Of a stretch of DNA of 64,000 nt, positions 36,118 through 48,427 are shown piece by piece. The position numbers and the translations under genes are program-made. This DNA is from Trichuris trichiura (Eukaryota > Nematoda > Enoplea > Trichinellida > Trichuridae), in contig JBAJFE010000027.1 in assembly GCA_037903355.1 (NCBI GenBank), positions 722,510 to 786,509 on the forward strand, in the 5' to 3' direction. Each line of letters begins with the position of its first letter. Position 1 is the first letter of the stretch. The notes beneath the pieces are model-generated. The model made no database searches, was not told the DNA's origin, and worked only from the letters and a program-made list of their open reading frames with translations.

Positions 36118-36645
36118 TCATGTGCGGGGATTATTTCTTCTTTCTCTTGTTCGATGTGTTCTTGTATCATGTCCAATTATAGAGCAGCAGTCGTAGCGTG
36201 TTACTATATTTGTCCAAATTTCGCAAACATCTGCTCCTTGGTCGCGGTTATATGTGAGATTGTGTCCTATGAAGAGCGCTTCTTTGATTCTTCTTAATCT
36301 TAGGTTTTTTTCATAGCATAAGACTTTCGGATTGAGCGTCTGGTTACATTCTGTGGCATGTTCTGCCACAGCAGAGGCTTGTTTGGCTTTTTGCATGGTC
36401 ATTATCGGGTTTGAAATTGGTCTTCCTCTTTGTGTAGTTCCATTGCCATTGCTATTGAGTATGGCCTTCGCATTGTTGTAACTTGCAAGCTTTTTTAAGT
36501 GTTCATTAAATCTATGTTCTAAAGTGTTCCCTGTTTCGCCAATATAAATTCCTGAGCAAGAGCATTCCACTGCGTATACCAATTCTGTCTCCTTGTTTGT
36601 TGGGATTTTTGTTTTGTCCGAGCGAAGAATTGATCTCAGGTTTTC
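36118..36645 (-). pseudogene. PLE-B GIY-YIG endonuclease, 5'-truncated
   Basis: The frame reads RSILRSDKTKIPTN, then VYAVECSCSGIYIGETGNT with a CxC pair before the GIY-YIG core, and RFNEHLKK. The C-terminal part has AEHATECNQTLNP and RRIKEALFIGHNLTYNRDQG. It is open from the truncation point to the stop at 36118 without a break. It lacks the RT. About 70 to 75 per cent of residues look shared with the PLEs of the array, so it is a related but separate family. Confidence 0.85.
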
Positions 36646-37580
36646 TAGGATGAATATGACGCTGAAGTCGCAGTCAAAGTTGACTTGTGCTGTTCTGGTT
36701 TTGAACTTCTGTGTATCCAAACATTAATAAAGAATCCTCTCCCTCTCCTCTTGTACGTTTCAACGGTTTATAGGAACGTTTCTTTGGAAAAAGATATGTT
36801 CCAGGCTGCCACGCAGACCGAGGGCGAAGCAAGAACAGTTTAATGACAGAAGCGGCGCAGCAGAGCAAGCAGCTGATCTGAACGGGCACAAGCAAACAGG
36901 GAGAGAGAACAGTGCAGAAAAGAGAAACGCCCTTCTTATCTCCGCGTGTACTATGCAAATTCCTGCTATGCATTGACTAATGACGTGAAAGTAGGTCGTT
37001 AAGTTCCTGTGCCGTGAGGCACTCTTATTGACGTGTGTTCGGCGGCTATTTTCTAGCACATTTCCTTTTCGTTGGCTAGAATACCTACGCGTTTTAAAGT
37101 ATTTCTTTCGTTTTGTCTCCCGTCCTTTCGTTCCTTTCGTAGCTTAGGTCAGTGCCAGGAAGATCGGATTTCATTCTCGAGAACAGCTACTGTCAACATA
37201 TAACAACTCTTGAGCTGTCATTGTTCAAGATCGCCTGCGCTAAACAGAACGTAAAGCTCAATACGGAAGCCGTAAGCGATTCCTATTGGCCCATAATTTT
37301 ATTTCGTTGTATTGCTCAACCCAGGTGAAGAAAGACGTACATCGGTCCTTTACTCAACACGTCTGCTACTTGCGTCAACGGGAGCAGCAACTTACCGATC
37401 AGGTTGAAACAACATCAAACTCGAAGAACCACAACTTTTTCCAACATGAGTGCCTCCTCCAACAGAAGTTAGGTAAACTTGCTGGGAGAACTAATGCAAC
37501 TCGGTGTTTGGTTTCTTTTTGTACGGATTTTTCGTGTCCCGTTGAATAGACTTTTATTAATAAACTTTTATTAATAACCT

Positions 37581-37624
37581 CTCCGGAGCTTTCGGGTCAT
37601 TCGTCACCCGTCATCTGCGGTCAT
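37581..37624 (-). ncRNA. Hammerhead-like motif, PLE copy 3 left arm
   Basis: GAAA, GCTC and stem I are kept, but the core reads CAGATGA and stem II has one mismatch. It is probably inactive. Confidence 0.5.
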
Positions 37625-37791
37625 AAGTTGTAGGTATGGTTTTTGGCAGCAAATGCCATCTGTCGTTTCTGTGGTATTTAGAGCGGGCATTTTTTAAAGT
37701 TTTCCGTTGGTAGGTTCTTGCATTTGAGTCTGTCAGCGCAATTCTTTTCCTTGTTCCGTATGTCTTCTAGATTTGTCTTTTCATATTGCAT

Positions 37792-39959
37792 TCATTTTTC
37801 TTCTTCTTTCTTTCTTCTTCTTCCTTTTCCTTTTTCTTTTTCTTTTTCTTTATCTTTTTTATATCGTTTGTTGAGGGTGCAACAATTATACCTCGTCACA
37901 ATATTTGTCCAAGTCCCACTTATGTCCACTCCTTGATCACGGTCATAAGTCGTATTATGTATAATATATAGTGCTTCTTTAATCCTTCTTGACCGTAAAT
38001 TGTTTTCGTAACATAGAACTTTTGGATGGAGTGGTTGGGTACATTGCGTCACGTGTTCCATTACAGCAGAGGCTTGTTTGGCTTTTTCCATTGTAATTTT
38101 TGGGTCCGCGAATGGTCCGCCTCGCTGTGTGGTTAGATTGTTACCATTGTTGAGTATGGCTTTCGCGTTATGGTAACTTGTGAGCTTTTTTAAGTGTTAG
38201 TTAAATCTATGCTCTAGGGTGTTTCCCGTTTCACCAATATAAATCCCTGATCAAGAACATTCAACCGCGTATATTAATCCTGTCTTTTGTTTGTGGGGAT
38301 TTTGGTTTTGTCTGTGCGCAGAATTGCCCTGAGGTTGGGCGAACTCTTGAGAAAGACTCTGAAGCCTAATCTTTTTCCTAATTGGATAATCTTTTCACCT
38401 AGACCTGCCACATAAGGAATAACCAGACAAGTGTCGTGCGGAGTGTTTTGCTTTGGAAACTGACGTGTGCGAAGCCTGTGGTTGAACACTTGGTTGATAA
38501 AGGATTTAGGATACCCGTTTTTGTAGACGACTTTTCTGATGTAGTTAATTTCTGGCTGGAGATATTCGGGACTGCATAAATTGAACGCTCTGTCTATCAT
38601 TCTGGAGAGGATACCACGCATTACTCAGCGTGGATGATGCGATGAGAAATTAAGCTATTGGTCAGTGTGTGTTGGTTTTCTGTAAACTCCGGTTTTTAGT
38701 CCTTGATTAGTGCGAATAATCAGTGTGTCAAGGAAGGGGAGGGTTCGATTTAGTTCTTTCTCCATTGTGAAAACGATTTGATTGGGGCAGACGCTATTAA
38801 GAAATTCTAGAAACTGTTGCTCCTTTCCATCTTTGGTAATTACGAAGATGTCATCTACGTATCTTTTGAATAGTCGTGGGGCTATTTGCCTATCTACCGC
38901 TTTCAACATTTGTCTTTCACAACTCTCCATGAATATTTCGGCCAGGATAGCAGACAGTGGGTTTCCCATAGGTACACCTTTAGATTGTTTGTAGAACTTA
39001 TTATCAGACATGAAGTAGTTGCTTTCTTGCATGCAGAATGATACCAACTTGACAAGGTGGAAACGAATTAACTTGGTTCTGGTGAACAAATTTGTGTCTG
39101 TATTGAGGAGATTTTGTAGTGTATCGAGACTTTGTGAAATCGGAATGCTAGGGAACAAATCTTTGACATCGTAGCTAACTAAGATTTCTTCCGGTTTTAG
39201 ATAGTATTCTCGTATTTTGTTGACGAGGGTGTTTCTATTCTTGACGAATTACGCTTCTTTGCCAGTTAGTGGTTTGATCTCCTTTTTCAAATATCGTCTG
39301 AGCTCACTTGTGGTGCTGTTAATTGTGGAAACTATTGGTCTTAGTGGGACCTCCTGTTTGTGCACTTTAGGCAGGCCGTAGAGCTGAGGGGGTCTGTAAT
39401 TTGATGTGAACCTAAGATGCTTCGCTATCTTGATGATTTATGGTTCCTTGGTTTCTGTGCCGTATGTCATGAGAAGGGAACGAAGATTGTTCCGTGACAA
39501 ATCTGTAGGGTCATTGGGCAAAGGTGTATAACTGTCAGTGTTCAGGATAGCTATCATTTTTTCGTTGTAGGTGGTTCTGTCGAGTAGGATAATTCTATTG
39601 CCTTTATCTGCTTTAGTTATAGTTCTATCAGGCTGCCTTTTAAGTCGGTTTAAGCAGTTGACCTCATATGGGCTTAAGTTTGGGGTGGCGTTTAAGCGGT
39701 GATCTAGGATTAGCGTAGATAAATCCCGCTTGATCTGCGTGGCTTTCTGTGGATCAACTGAAGATAGGCTGTCTTCAACCGAGGCAACGATGTCAAGAAG
39801 GGGTGACTGTTTAGGAGTTGGTACAAAGTTCAGTCTTTTTCTCAGGATAGCTTTCTCACTTTCGTTTAGAGGTAAGGAGCTGAGATTTATTACCTTTGTG
39901 TTTAGGTCTGAACCTCTGGTTCTTTGCGGAAGATTTCTGTAGGAGTTTCGAGTAGTCAT
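37792..39959 (-). pseudogene. PLE copy 3 RT / GIY-YIG endonuclease, broken
   Basis: The N-terminal part is 39959-39438 (NFVPTPKQSP). A stop and frame change interrupt the early RT near 39250-39440. The RT core with an intact active site (YVDDIFVITKDG) and KGVPMGNPLSA lies at 39158-38655. The thumb is 38621-38274 and the GIY-YIG end 38091-37792 (RYNCCTLNKRYKK). Copies 3, 4 and 5 keep YVDD, unlike copies 1 and 2. The right-arm mirror (40001-40291, plus) is cut short by a stop. Confidence 0.9.
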
Positions 39960-40636
39960 CGGGAATCTGACCTGAAGGCTTTCAAATATTTTTTTAGCAC
40001 TTGTTTCTGCGATATGGAATCTGTTTTTTGGCGAAGTTCAAATGCCACATTGGTGAAACGGGAAACACCCTTCAGCATAGATTTAACGAACGCTTAAAAG
40101 AGGTCACAAGTTACAATAACGCGAAAGCCATACTCAACAATGGTACCAATCTAACCACACAGCGAGGCAGAGCAATCGTGGACCCAAAAATTACAATGGA
40201 AGAAGCCAAACAAGCCTCTGCTGTAGTGGAACACGCGGCGCAATGTACCCAACCACTCCATCCAGAAGTTCTATGTTACGAAAACAATTAACGGTTAAGC
40301 AGCATTCAAGACGCACGATATATTAGACGTAATACGACCTATAAGCGCGATCAAGGAGTGGACATAAGTAGGATTTGGACAAATATTGTGACGCGGTATA
40401 ATTGTTGCTTACTGAACAAATGAAATAAAAAAGAAAAAGAAAAAAAAAGGAAGAAGAAGAAAAATGAATGCAATATGAAACGACAAATCTAGAAGACATA
40501 CGGAATAAGGAAACGAATTGCGATGACAGACTCAAATGCAAGAACCTACAAACGGAAAACTTTAGAAAATGCGCGCTTTAAAATCCACACAAACGACAGA
40601 TGGCATTCGCTGCCAAAAACCATACCTACAACTTAT

Positions 40637-40678
40637 GACCGCTGATGACGGCTCACGAATGACCCGAAGCTCCGGAGA
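40637..40678 (+). ncRNA. Hammerhead-like motif, PLE copy 3 right arm, first of three
   Basis: CTGATGA is intact, but the GAAA box has lost one A and stem II has one mismatch (CGGCTC). Stem I CCG/CGG remains. Confidence 0.5.
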
Positions 40679-40753
40679 GTTTATTAACAAAAGTTCATTA
40701 ATAAGATATAATGTCTTCGTACGGGACCAAATAATTTCATTTTGGCTTCTTTT

Positions 40754-40797
40754 GTACCGCTGATAACGGGTCAGGTTCGGACCCGAAAGCTACGGAC
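40754..40797 (+). ncRNA. Hammerhead-like motif, second of three at the PLE copy 3 right end
   Basis: GTACCG, CTGATAA, stem II CGGGTC/GACCC(G) with another loop (AGGTTCG), GAAA, GCTA and CGGAC. Stem I is longer here, since GT and AC also pair outside CCG/CGG. The core has A at the usual invariant G8, so it is likely inactive. Confidence 0.55.
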
Positions 40798-40885
40798 ATT
40801 TTATTAAGAAAAGTTTAGGTCTCTGCCAAAGTTGGTCGGATGGGGCGGCTTGCAACCATAAAGACTGACCCGACTGGCGGTACAA

Positions 40886-40929
40886 TTACGCTGATGACTG
40901 GCCACGGAGAGGCCCGAAACCTCCGTTAA
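40886..40929 (+). ncRNA. Hammerhead motif, third of three, with compensatory stem I change
   Basis: TTACG, CTGATGA, stem II with GGCC/GGCC, GAAA, CCTC and CGTTAAG. Stem I pairs ACG with CGT, where the other copies pair CCG with CGG. The C-G to A-U exchange at the third pair keeps the helix. This is good evidence that the motif is a folded RNA. Confidence 0.7.
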
Positions 40930-42457
40930 GTTTTTTAAAATAAAATAAACTTTTAGAAGAACGGGTTGCAAAATTCCTCGAAAAATTTCAGAATGAAAAA
41001 AGTTCATTAATAAAAGTTTATTCAACGGGAAACAGAAAATCCGTACAAAAGAAGCCAAAATCAAGTTCATTAATAAAAGCCTATTCAAGGGGACACAAAA
41101 AATCCGCACAAAAAGAAACCAAACAGTGAAATTATTTGGTCCCGTACGAAGACAGTATATCTTCAATGCAACCTGGTTTCGAAAGTCGACCAAGGGAGAG
41201 CATTAGGAAATTTTCGCCTTCTATTGCACTTTAACTTTATACCTTGAGATTTCTCTTAGCTATGTTTTTAAGCCGTTTCTAAGGATGCTCTGCGGAAATT
41301 TCTTCAAAAAGTTGCTAAAGCCAGTGGAAACCGCAACCGTTGTTGCGACCAGTTCCAGGACTTGCTTAACAGGTGTGTTCTTCACGTTCTGTGAGCGCCT
41401 CTTAATCAGCTCCCTCGCAGAGTTTACCTGTTTGATGATGAGCCATGCGAATCGCCCAGTGTTTTCTTAAACATTAACCACGACGCTGTGCGAAAGGCCA
41501 TTTGTTTGTTCGGTGATATCAAAATAGATAAGCATTTGAAGGTAAAGTGACAATGCAACTTAAGTGCAGAAGTCTATTATTGTTCCATTCAGGCTCCGTC
41601 CCACCTACCTCACGCGCGTGAAAATTATGGCGAGGAAGAGTTCCTGCACGGTCTTTTACGAAAGAAGGGACTGCCTTTTTCCGATACTGTATATCGTTTT
41701 GGATGTCTATTTTTTTCTGTTAGTTGTGATTTACCTAGCTGTCCATGCGCCGTCCTCGCCCTTTGTCACATCCAGACAGTTTAGCCTCGTGTAGAAGTCT
41801 TACGGCTAACTTAAGCGACGAAGAGAAGAAACTGACTGGGACACTTGCAGGCAGTTCCTGCTCGACGCACTGCGGTTCTTCGCAGCTGAACCGTAGGAAT
41901 GGTGTGTACAGTTGGCTGGATTACATCAAGAATAACGCAGAAATGCACCCATCCATCGTTTCAAGTCGCTTCATCTTGGGAGAGGTACATTTTAATCTTG
42001 TAACTCATTAATCAGCTTGTAGCCCTTCAATGATTTAGGCTGGGAGCAATGTTTTACGTGCTGCAACAAAAACAAAGATCGAAAGTGACGTACGCTCACT
42101 TGCTTTGGTAAGAAGGCGATTTTATGTGCTTCTCTTTGAGCACATAACTTTTCTTTACGGGATCTTAAACCTTGATGAGGCGGAATGTTATTTACAGAGA
42201 TAGTCTTGTTGGAACTTTAGTAAAGCTTCAGCTTTCAGCCGTTTCACCTTCACTCCTCTTCAGCAGCTGAAATATAAAAGTACAGTTGAACTTCCGTAAG
42301 TTGACTAGCCAAGAGGCAGAAGAAAACTAGTCAGCATTAGGAGGTTGTTGGTATAAAAGGGACCGACTGAATAGATTAGTATCTGTACGCGTTTTCTCTG
42401 CTGCACAGCGGCTATTTTATAGCCAGGTGCGTACAAATAACCTTGCAGAATCATATA

Positions 42458-44385
42458 GAGTCAGTTCACGTATAACGCGCGTTCATATAACGCGTTTTCG
42501 GTCATACTCGATTTTGAAATCGTGCACGTTCTCACATAACGCGATTCTGTTTCCGTTCCTACGCGAATTTGCCAGCTGAAAAGCGTGGGCGTGTGGCAAA
42601 GTCTCCCCGTGTTTTCATCCACCGAGGGCAAAGAAAGGCTGCGCTGTTAGCTTATGCGTGTTCCGAGGTCACGAACAAGCGAAATGTGGCAAAAACTTTT
42701 AGGATTCTTATCAGAAGTAGTGTCCGACCCAGCTCCGCACCCTGCAATATGCATACTCAAACAGGCTGTTGATCGGTATTCATGTTCGGTGGAGTAATTT
42801 GCGCTTGCAGGAACATCCGCACAGACGATGCTTTCATTTTCAATTCTCCCGAAGCGCGGGCATCGTAGAGCTTTTCCAGTGAGTCGTAGTACGCTTGCAC
42901 AGAACCTGTAAAGCATTCACACCGTCTGATTGCGAGCACACTTCGTAAGTATTTTGTCTGATTCGGCCATCTGAGGATAGTCTTTAACTATCTGAAAAAG
43001 ACTAAGCCTCCTGATTCGAAGTCGCCTGGTAGTGGTGGAAAAAGAAAGGCGCTGACTGTTGGGGAGAAGTTTGAGATACTAAAACGATATGAAGGGAATG
43101 AGACGACACGTGATATCGTCAAAGATACCGGCATAAGAAAAAGCAACCTTGCGGGCCATTAGGACCAATGTAGAAAAAATTAAACAGGCTTGCGTAAGCG
43201 GTACCAGTTCAAGTATTGCGATTTCAATAAGAAAAAGGCCTAAGATACTGGAAGAAATGGAAAAACTACTCAGCATCTGGATCGAAACTCAAACGATGAA
43301 AAGAATAGGAACAACGTTTTTCACCATAAGACAAAAAGGAGTTGCCATTTACGAAGACCTTAAGAAACAGTCTACAAATCCTACTGAAATTCCTCCATTT
43401 ACTGCTAGTAGTGGTTAGTTCTGCCGTTTGCAGAATCCATAGAGTTTTTACAATGTTCGTCTCTGGGGCAAAGCAGGAAGCGCGGACGTCGATGGCGCGT
43501 AAACATTTCCTACAGAAGTGCAAAACTTGGTCAAAGAAAAGGTGACCACCGAGGAGCTGCGGAAACTTTCTGTAGCAGGGGAAGCAGAAGGAACAAAAGA
43601 TGATGAAAATCAGGAAGTTCCTCCGCCTCCCCCGCGACAATTGACCTCTGCTGAGCTTTCAGATACCCTGAAGACTATTGAACAGCGTTTACACTGGCTC
43701 GAAGACAATGATTGTAATGCAGAACGCAGCGGAAAAACCACAAGAGGTATCCGACCTTGTTTGGAGCCATACAAGCAGCTGCTGTACGAAAGCAGTACAT
43801 GTGCGAAACAAAAAAAAGCTCGAATTCTACTTTACTACAATGAAGAAACATTGCGACGATGAGGAAGCGCTACCTTCTACATCTAATAGGACCTCAGTTG
43901 GCCCGTAACAAAGGATAGTGAGATTAAAAAAGTGAGTTAAACGGAACTCCATTCCTTCCTGGGTATGAGGTCGTTTATTTTAGTACTTAGAGGGACTCTT
44001 TCCACAATCTAAAGACGCAAGCACGCCGCTCGTGAAAGCCAGTTTGAACTCTGCTCGATGTAAAGAGTTCTATCATGAAAGCTCTGCCGTTAACGTATGA
44101 TCGCCGTAAAAGACGATGTTATTCAGACCCCGTGTAGGAGAATCCATACGTCAGCGTGCCTTACGGTGGAATAAGTAGCTCAGGTACATCATAATTCCTG
44201 TTTCTACACAGCTTATTTAAGATATCTCTCCGTTGTTGTTTACAAGTAAACAATCCTTTTGACACTTTGAACCAAATCGTGATTTTCCTATACTTTACAT
44301 GTCTCCTATAACGCGATTTCATATGACGGGACATTTTTCAGGATCTTTAAGTGACCAAACGCTCGCGTTATACGAGAACTGACTG
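42458..44385 (+). mobile_element. Tigger-D copy 4: internally deleted Tigger
   Basis: Both inverted ends and the TA flanks are kept. Remnants of the helix-turn-helix (ALTVGEKFEILKRYEGNETT) start near 43000, and the tail (TTEELRKLSVAGEAEGTKDD) runs on to the LPSTSNRTSVGP residues at about 43908. A stop follows FTASSG and the DDE domain is missing. The left part resembles copy 2 (for example the same ccgagggcaaagaaaggctg tract) and the right part resembles copy 3. Confidence 0.87.
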
Positions 44386-45316
44386 TATCTGTCGTAGGAT
44401 CAATATGTCGCTGAAGTCGCAGTCAAAGTTGACTTGTGCTGTTGTGGATTTGAACTTCTGTGTATGCAAACATTAATAAAGAATCCTCTCTTTCTCCTCT
44501 TGTACGTTTCAACGGTTTTATAGGAACGTTTCTTTGGAAAAAGATATGTTCCAGGCTGGCACGCAGACCGAGCGCGAAGCAAGACCAGTTTAATGACAGA
44601 AGCAGCGCAGCAGAGCAAGCAGCTGATCTGAACGGGCACAAGCAAACAGGGTGAGAGAACAGAGCAGAAAAGAGAAACGCCGTTCTTATCTCCGCGTGTA
44701 CTATGCAAATTCCTGCTATACAGTGACTAATGACCTGAAAGTAGGTCGTTAACTTCCTGTGCCGTGAGGCACTCTTATTGACGTGTGTTCGGCGGCTATT
44801 TTCTAGCACATTTCCTTTTCGTTGGCTAGAATACCTACGCGTTTTAAAGTATTTCTTTCGTTTTGTCTCCCATCCTGTCGTTCCTTTCGTACCTTAAGTC
44901 AGTGCCAGGAAGATCGGATTTCATTCTCGAGAACAACTACCGTCAACATATAACAGCTCTTGAGCTGTCATTGTTCAAGATCGCCTGCGCTAAAGAGAAC
45001 GTAAAGCTCAATATGGAACCTGCAAGCGATTCCTATTTGCGCATAATTTTATTTCGTTGTATTGCACAACCGAGGTGAAGAAAGACGTACATCGGTCCTT
45101 TACCCAACACGTCTACTACTTGCGCCAACGGGAGCAGCAACTTATCGATCAGGTTGAAACAATATCAAACTCGAAGAACCACAACGTGTCGCAACAGGAG
45201 TGCCTCCTCCAACAGAAGTTAGGTAAACTTGCCAGTAGAACTAATGCAACTCTGTGTTTGGTTTCTTTTTGTAGGGATTTTTCGTGTCCCGTTGAATAGA
45301 CTTTTATTAATAAACT

Positions 45317-45358
45317 CTCCGGAGCTTTCGGGTCATTCGCGATCCGTCATCAGCGGTC
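45317..45358 (-). ncRNA. Hammerhead motif, PLE copy 4 left arm
   Basis: CTGATGA, GAAA, GCTC and stem I CCG/CGG are intact. Stem II has one mismatched pair (CGGATC with GACCC). It could still fold. Confidence 0.6.
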
Positions 45359-45593
45359 ATAAGTTGTAGGTATGGTTTTTGGCAGCGAATGCCATCTGTC
45401 GTTTCTGTGGATTTTAAAGCGGGCATTTTTTAAAGTTTTCCGTTGGTAGGTTCTTGCATTTGAGTCTGTCAGCGCAATTCTTTTCCTTGTTCCGTATGTC
45501 TTCTAGATTTGTCTTTTCATATTGCGTTCATTTTTCTTCTTCTTTCTTTGTTCTTCTTCCTTTTCCTTTTTCTTTTTCTTTTTCTATTTTATT

Positions 45594-47740
45594 TCATTTG
45601 TTGAGAGTGCAACAATTATACCGCGTCGCAATATTTGTCCAATTGGTACTTATGTCCACTGCTTGATCGCGGTTATAGGTCGTATTATGTCTAATATATA
45701 GTGCTTCTTTAATCCTTCTTAACCGTAAATTGTTTTCGTAACATGGAACTTTTGGATGGAGTGGTTGGGTACATTGCGTCACGTGTTCCACTACACCAGA
45801 GGCTTGCTTGGCTTTTTCCACTGTAATTTTTGGGTCCGCGATTGGTCTGCCTCGCTGTGTGGTTAGATTGGTACTATTGTTGAGTATGGCTTTCGCGTTA
45901 TTGTAACTTGTGAGCTTTTTTAAGTGTTCGTTAAATCTATGCTCTAGGGTGTTTCCCGTTCCACCAATATATATCCCTGTGCAAGAACATTCAACCGCGT
46001 ATATTAATCCTGTCTTTTTGTTTGTGCGGATTTTGGGTTTGTCTGCGCGGAGAATTCCCTGAGGTTGGGCGAACTCTTGAAAAAGACTCTGAAGCCTAAT
46101 CTTTTTCCTAATTGGATAATCTTTTCACCTAAACCTGCCACATAAGGAATAACCAGACAAGTGACGCGCGGAATGTTTTGCTTTGGAAACTGACGTGTGC
46201 GAAGCCTGCGGTTGAACACTTGGTTGATAAAGGATTTAGGATACCCCTTTTTGTAGACGATTTTTCTAATGTAATTGATTTCTGGCTGGAGATATTCGGG
46301 ACTGCATAAATTGAATGCTCTGTCTATCATTCCGGAGAGGATACCACGCATTACTGAGCGTGAATGATGCGATGAGAAATGAAGGTATTGGTCAGTGTGT
46401 GTTTGTTTTCTGTAAACTCTGGTTTTTAGTCCTTGATTAGTGCGAATAATCAGTGTGTCAAGGAAGGGGAGCGTTCGATTTGATTTTTTCTCCATTGTGA
46501 AAACGATTTGATTGGGGCAAATGCTATTAAGAAATTCTAGATACTGTTGTTCCTTTCCACCTTTGATAATTACGAAGATGTCATCTACGTATCTTTTGAA
46601 TAGTCGTGGGCCTATTTGCCTATCTACCGTTTTCAACATTTGTCTTACAAAACTCTCCATGAATATTTCGGCCAGGTTAGGAAATAGTCGGTTTCCCATA
46701 GGGACACCGTTAGATTGTTTCTAGAACTTATTATCAAACATGAAGTAGTTGGTTTCTTGCATGCAGAATGATACCAACTTGACAATGTGGAAAGGATTTA
46801 ACTTGGTTGTGGTGGACAAATTTGTCTCTGTATTGAGGAGATTGTATAGTGTATCGAGAGTTTTTGAAATCGGAATGCTAGGGAATAAATCTTTTACATC
46901 TTAGGTTACTAAGATTTCGTCCGGTTCTAGATGGTATTCCCGTATTCCGTCGACGAAGGTGTTACTAGTTTTGACGAAGGACGGTTCTTTGCCAGTTAGT
47001 GGTTTGATCACCTTTTTCAAATATCGGCTGAGCTCACTTGTGGTGCTGTTAATTCTGGAAACTATTGGTCTTCGTGGGACCTCCGGTGTGTGCACTTTCG
47101 GCAGGCCGTAGAGCTGAGGGGGTCTGTAATTTGATGTGAACCTAAGATGCTTCGCTATATTGATGATTTCTGTTTCCTTGGTTTCTGCGCGTATATCATG
47201 AGAAGGGAACGAAGATTCTTCCGTGGCAATTCTGTAGGGTCATTGGGCAAAGGTGTATAACTGTCAGTGTTCAGGATAGTTATCATTTTTTCGTTGTAGG
47301 TGGTTCTGTCGAGTAGGACAATTCTATTGCATTTATCTGCTTTAGTTATAATTCTATCAGGCTGCCTTTTAAGTCGGTTTAAGCAGTTGACCTCATATCG
47401 GCTTAAGTTTGGGGTGGTGTTGAAGCGGTGATCCGGGATTAGCGTAGATAAATCCCGCTTGATCTGCGTGGCTTTCAGTGGATCAACTGAAGATAGGCTT
47501 TCTTCAACCGAGGCAATGATGTCAAGAAGGGGTGGCTGTTTAGGAGTTGGTACTAAGTTCAGTGCTTTTCTCAGGATAGTTTTCTCACTTTCGTTTAGAG
47601 CTAAGGAGCTGAGATCTATTACCTTTGTGTTTAGGTCTGAACCTCTGCTTCTTTGCGGAGGATTTAGGTAGGAGATTCGAGTAGTCGTCGGGAATCTGAC
47701 CTGTAGGCTTTCAAATTTTTTTTTTAACACTTGTTTTTGC
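45594..47740 (-). pseudogene. PLE copy 4 RT / GIY-YIG endonuclease, broken
   Basis: The N-terminal part is 47740-47155 (NLVPTPKQPP). The first RT block is frameshifted (47095-46901, RRPIVSRINSTTSELSRYL). A long RT piece is open at 46699-46004 with the intact active site YVDDIFVI and the thumb through FRVFFKSSPN. The GIY-YIG C-terminal end is 45821-45594. The plus-strand mirror at 47759-48214 is open and reads HIGETGNALEHRFNEH. Confidence 0.9.
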
Positions 47741-48383
47741 GATCTGCAAACTGTTTTTTTGGCGAAGTCCACATGCCACATTGGTGAAACGGGAAACGCC
47801 CTAGAGCATAGGTTTAACGAACACTTAAAAAAGGTCACAAGTTACAATAACGAGAAAGCCATACTCAACAATGGTACCAATCTAACCACACAGCGAGGCA
47901 GACCAATCGTGGACCCAAAAATTACAATGGAAAAAGCCAAACAAGCCTCTGCTGTAGTGGAACACGCGACGCAATGTAGCCAACCACTCCATCCAAAAGT
48001 TGTATGTTACGAAAACAATTTACGGTTAAGAAGGATTGAAGAAGCACTTTATATTGGACATAATACGACCTATAACCGCGATCAAGGAGTGGACATAAGT
48101 GGGATTTGGACAAATATTGTGACGCGGTATAATTGTTGCACACTCAACAAACGAAATAAAAAAGAAAAAGAAAAAGAAAAGGGAAGAAGAAGGAAGAAAG
48201 AAGAAGAAAAATGAATGCAATATGAAAAGACAAATCTAGAAGACATACGGAAGAAGGAAACGAATTGCGCTGACAGACTCAAATGCAAGAACCTACCAAC
48301 GGAAAACTTTAAAAAATGCCCGCTTTAAAATCCACAGAAGCGACAGATGGCATTCGCTGCCAAAAACCATACCTACAACTTAT

Positions 48384-48427
48384 GACCGCTGATGACGAGT
48401 GGCGAATGACCCGAAAGCTCCGGAGAG
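48384..48427 (+). ncRNA. Hammerhead-like motif, PLE copy 4 right arm
   Basis: CTGATGA, GAAA, GCTC and stem I are intact. Stem II is weakened (CGAGTGG against GACCC). Copies 2 and 5 have similar damage in the right arm. Confidence 0.55.

Larger units (their letters stand above)
35886..36645 (-). mobile_element. PLE-B: 5'-truncated second PLE family, unit 3 only
   Basis: A 12-bp target duplication, taggatgaatat, lies at 35874-35885 and 36646-36657. The 760-bp insertion is the 3' end of a PLE read on the minus strand. It has 50-60 bp of 3' end, a hammerhead-like core, then the GIY-YIG coding part. Only unit 3 carries it, so it is younger than the array. There is no inverted arm and no tail, as expected of 5' truncation. 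Confidence 0.88.
37506..41164 (-). mobile_element. PLE copy 3, with extra hammerhead segments at the right end
   Basis: Target duplication: aatgcaactcggt at 37493-37505 and aatgcaacctggt at 41165-41177. The inverted arms are as in the other copies. The right end, from about 40685 to 41100, is longer by about 370 bp: it holds an inverted piece of the PLE tail (about 40703-40744), two more hammerhead motifs of other PLE types, and repeated ttcattaataaaagt blocks. It occupies the same intron site as the other copies. Confidence 0.88.
37150..42107 (+). pseudogene. NCOA4-like gene fragment, copy 3
   Basis: Exons by homology are about 37150-37271, 37325-37472, 41273-41372, 41421-41541, 41593-about 41688, about 41770-41984 and 42039-42107. 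The first four have GT/AG sites and consistent phases, with the first acceptor slightly altered. The third exon protein reads LRKFLQKVAKASGN and then CCDQFQDLLN, like copy 1. The acceptor before the sixth exon has changed from CAG to CAC. PLE-B lies upstream of the first exon. It may be a partly functional or a dead copy. Confidence 0.5.
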
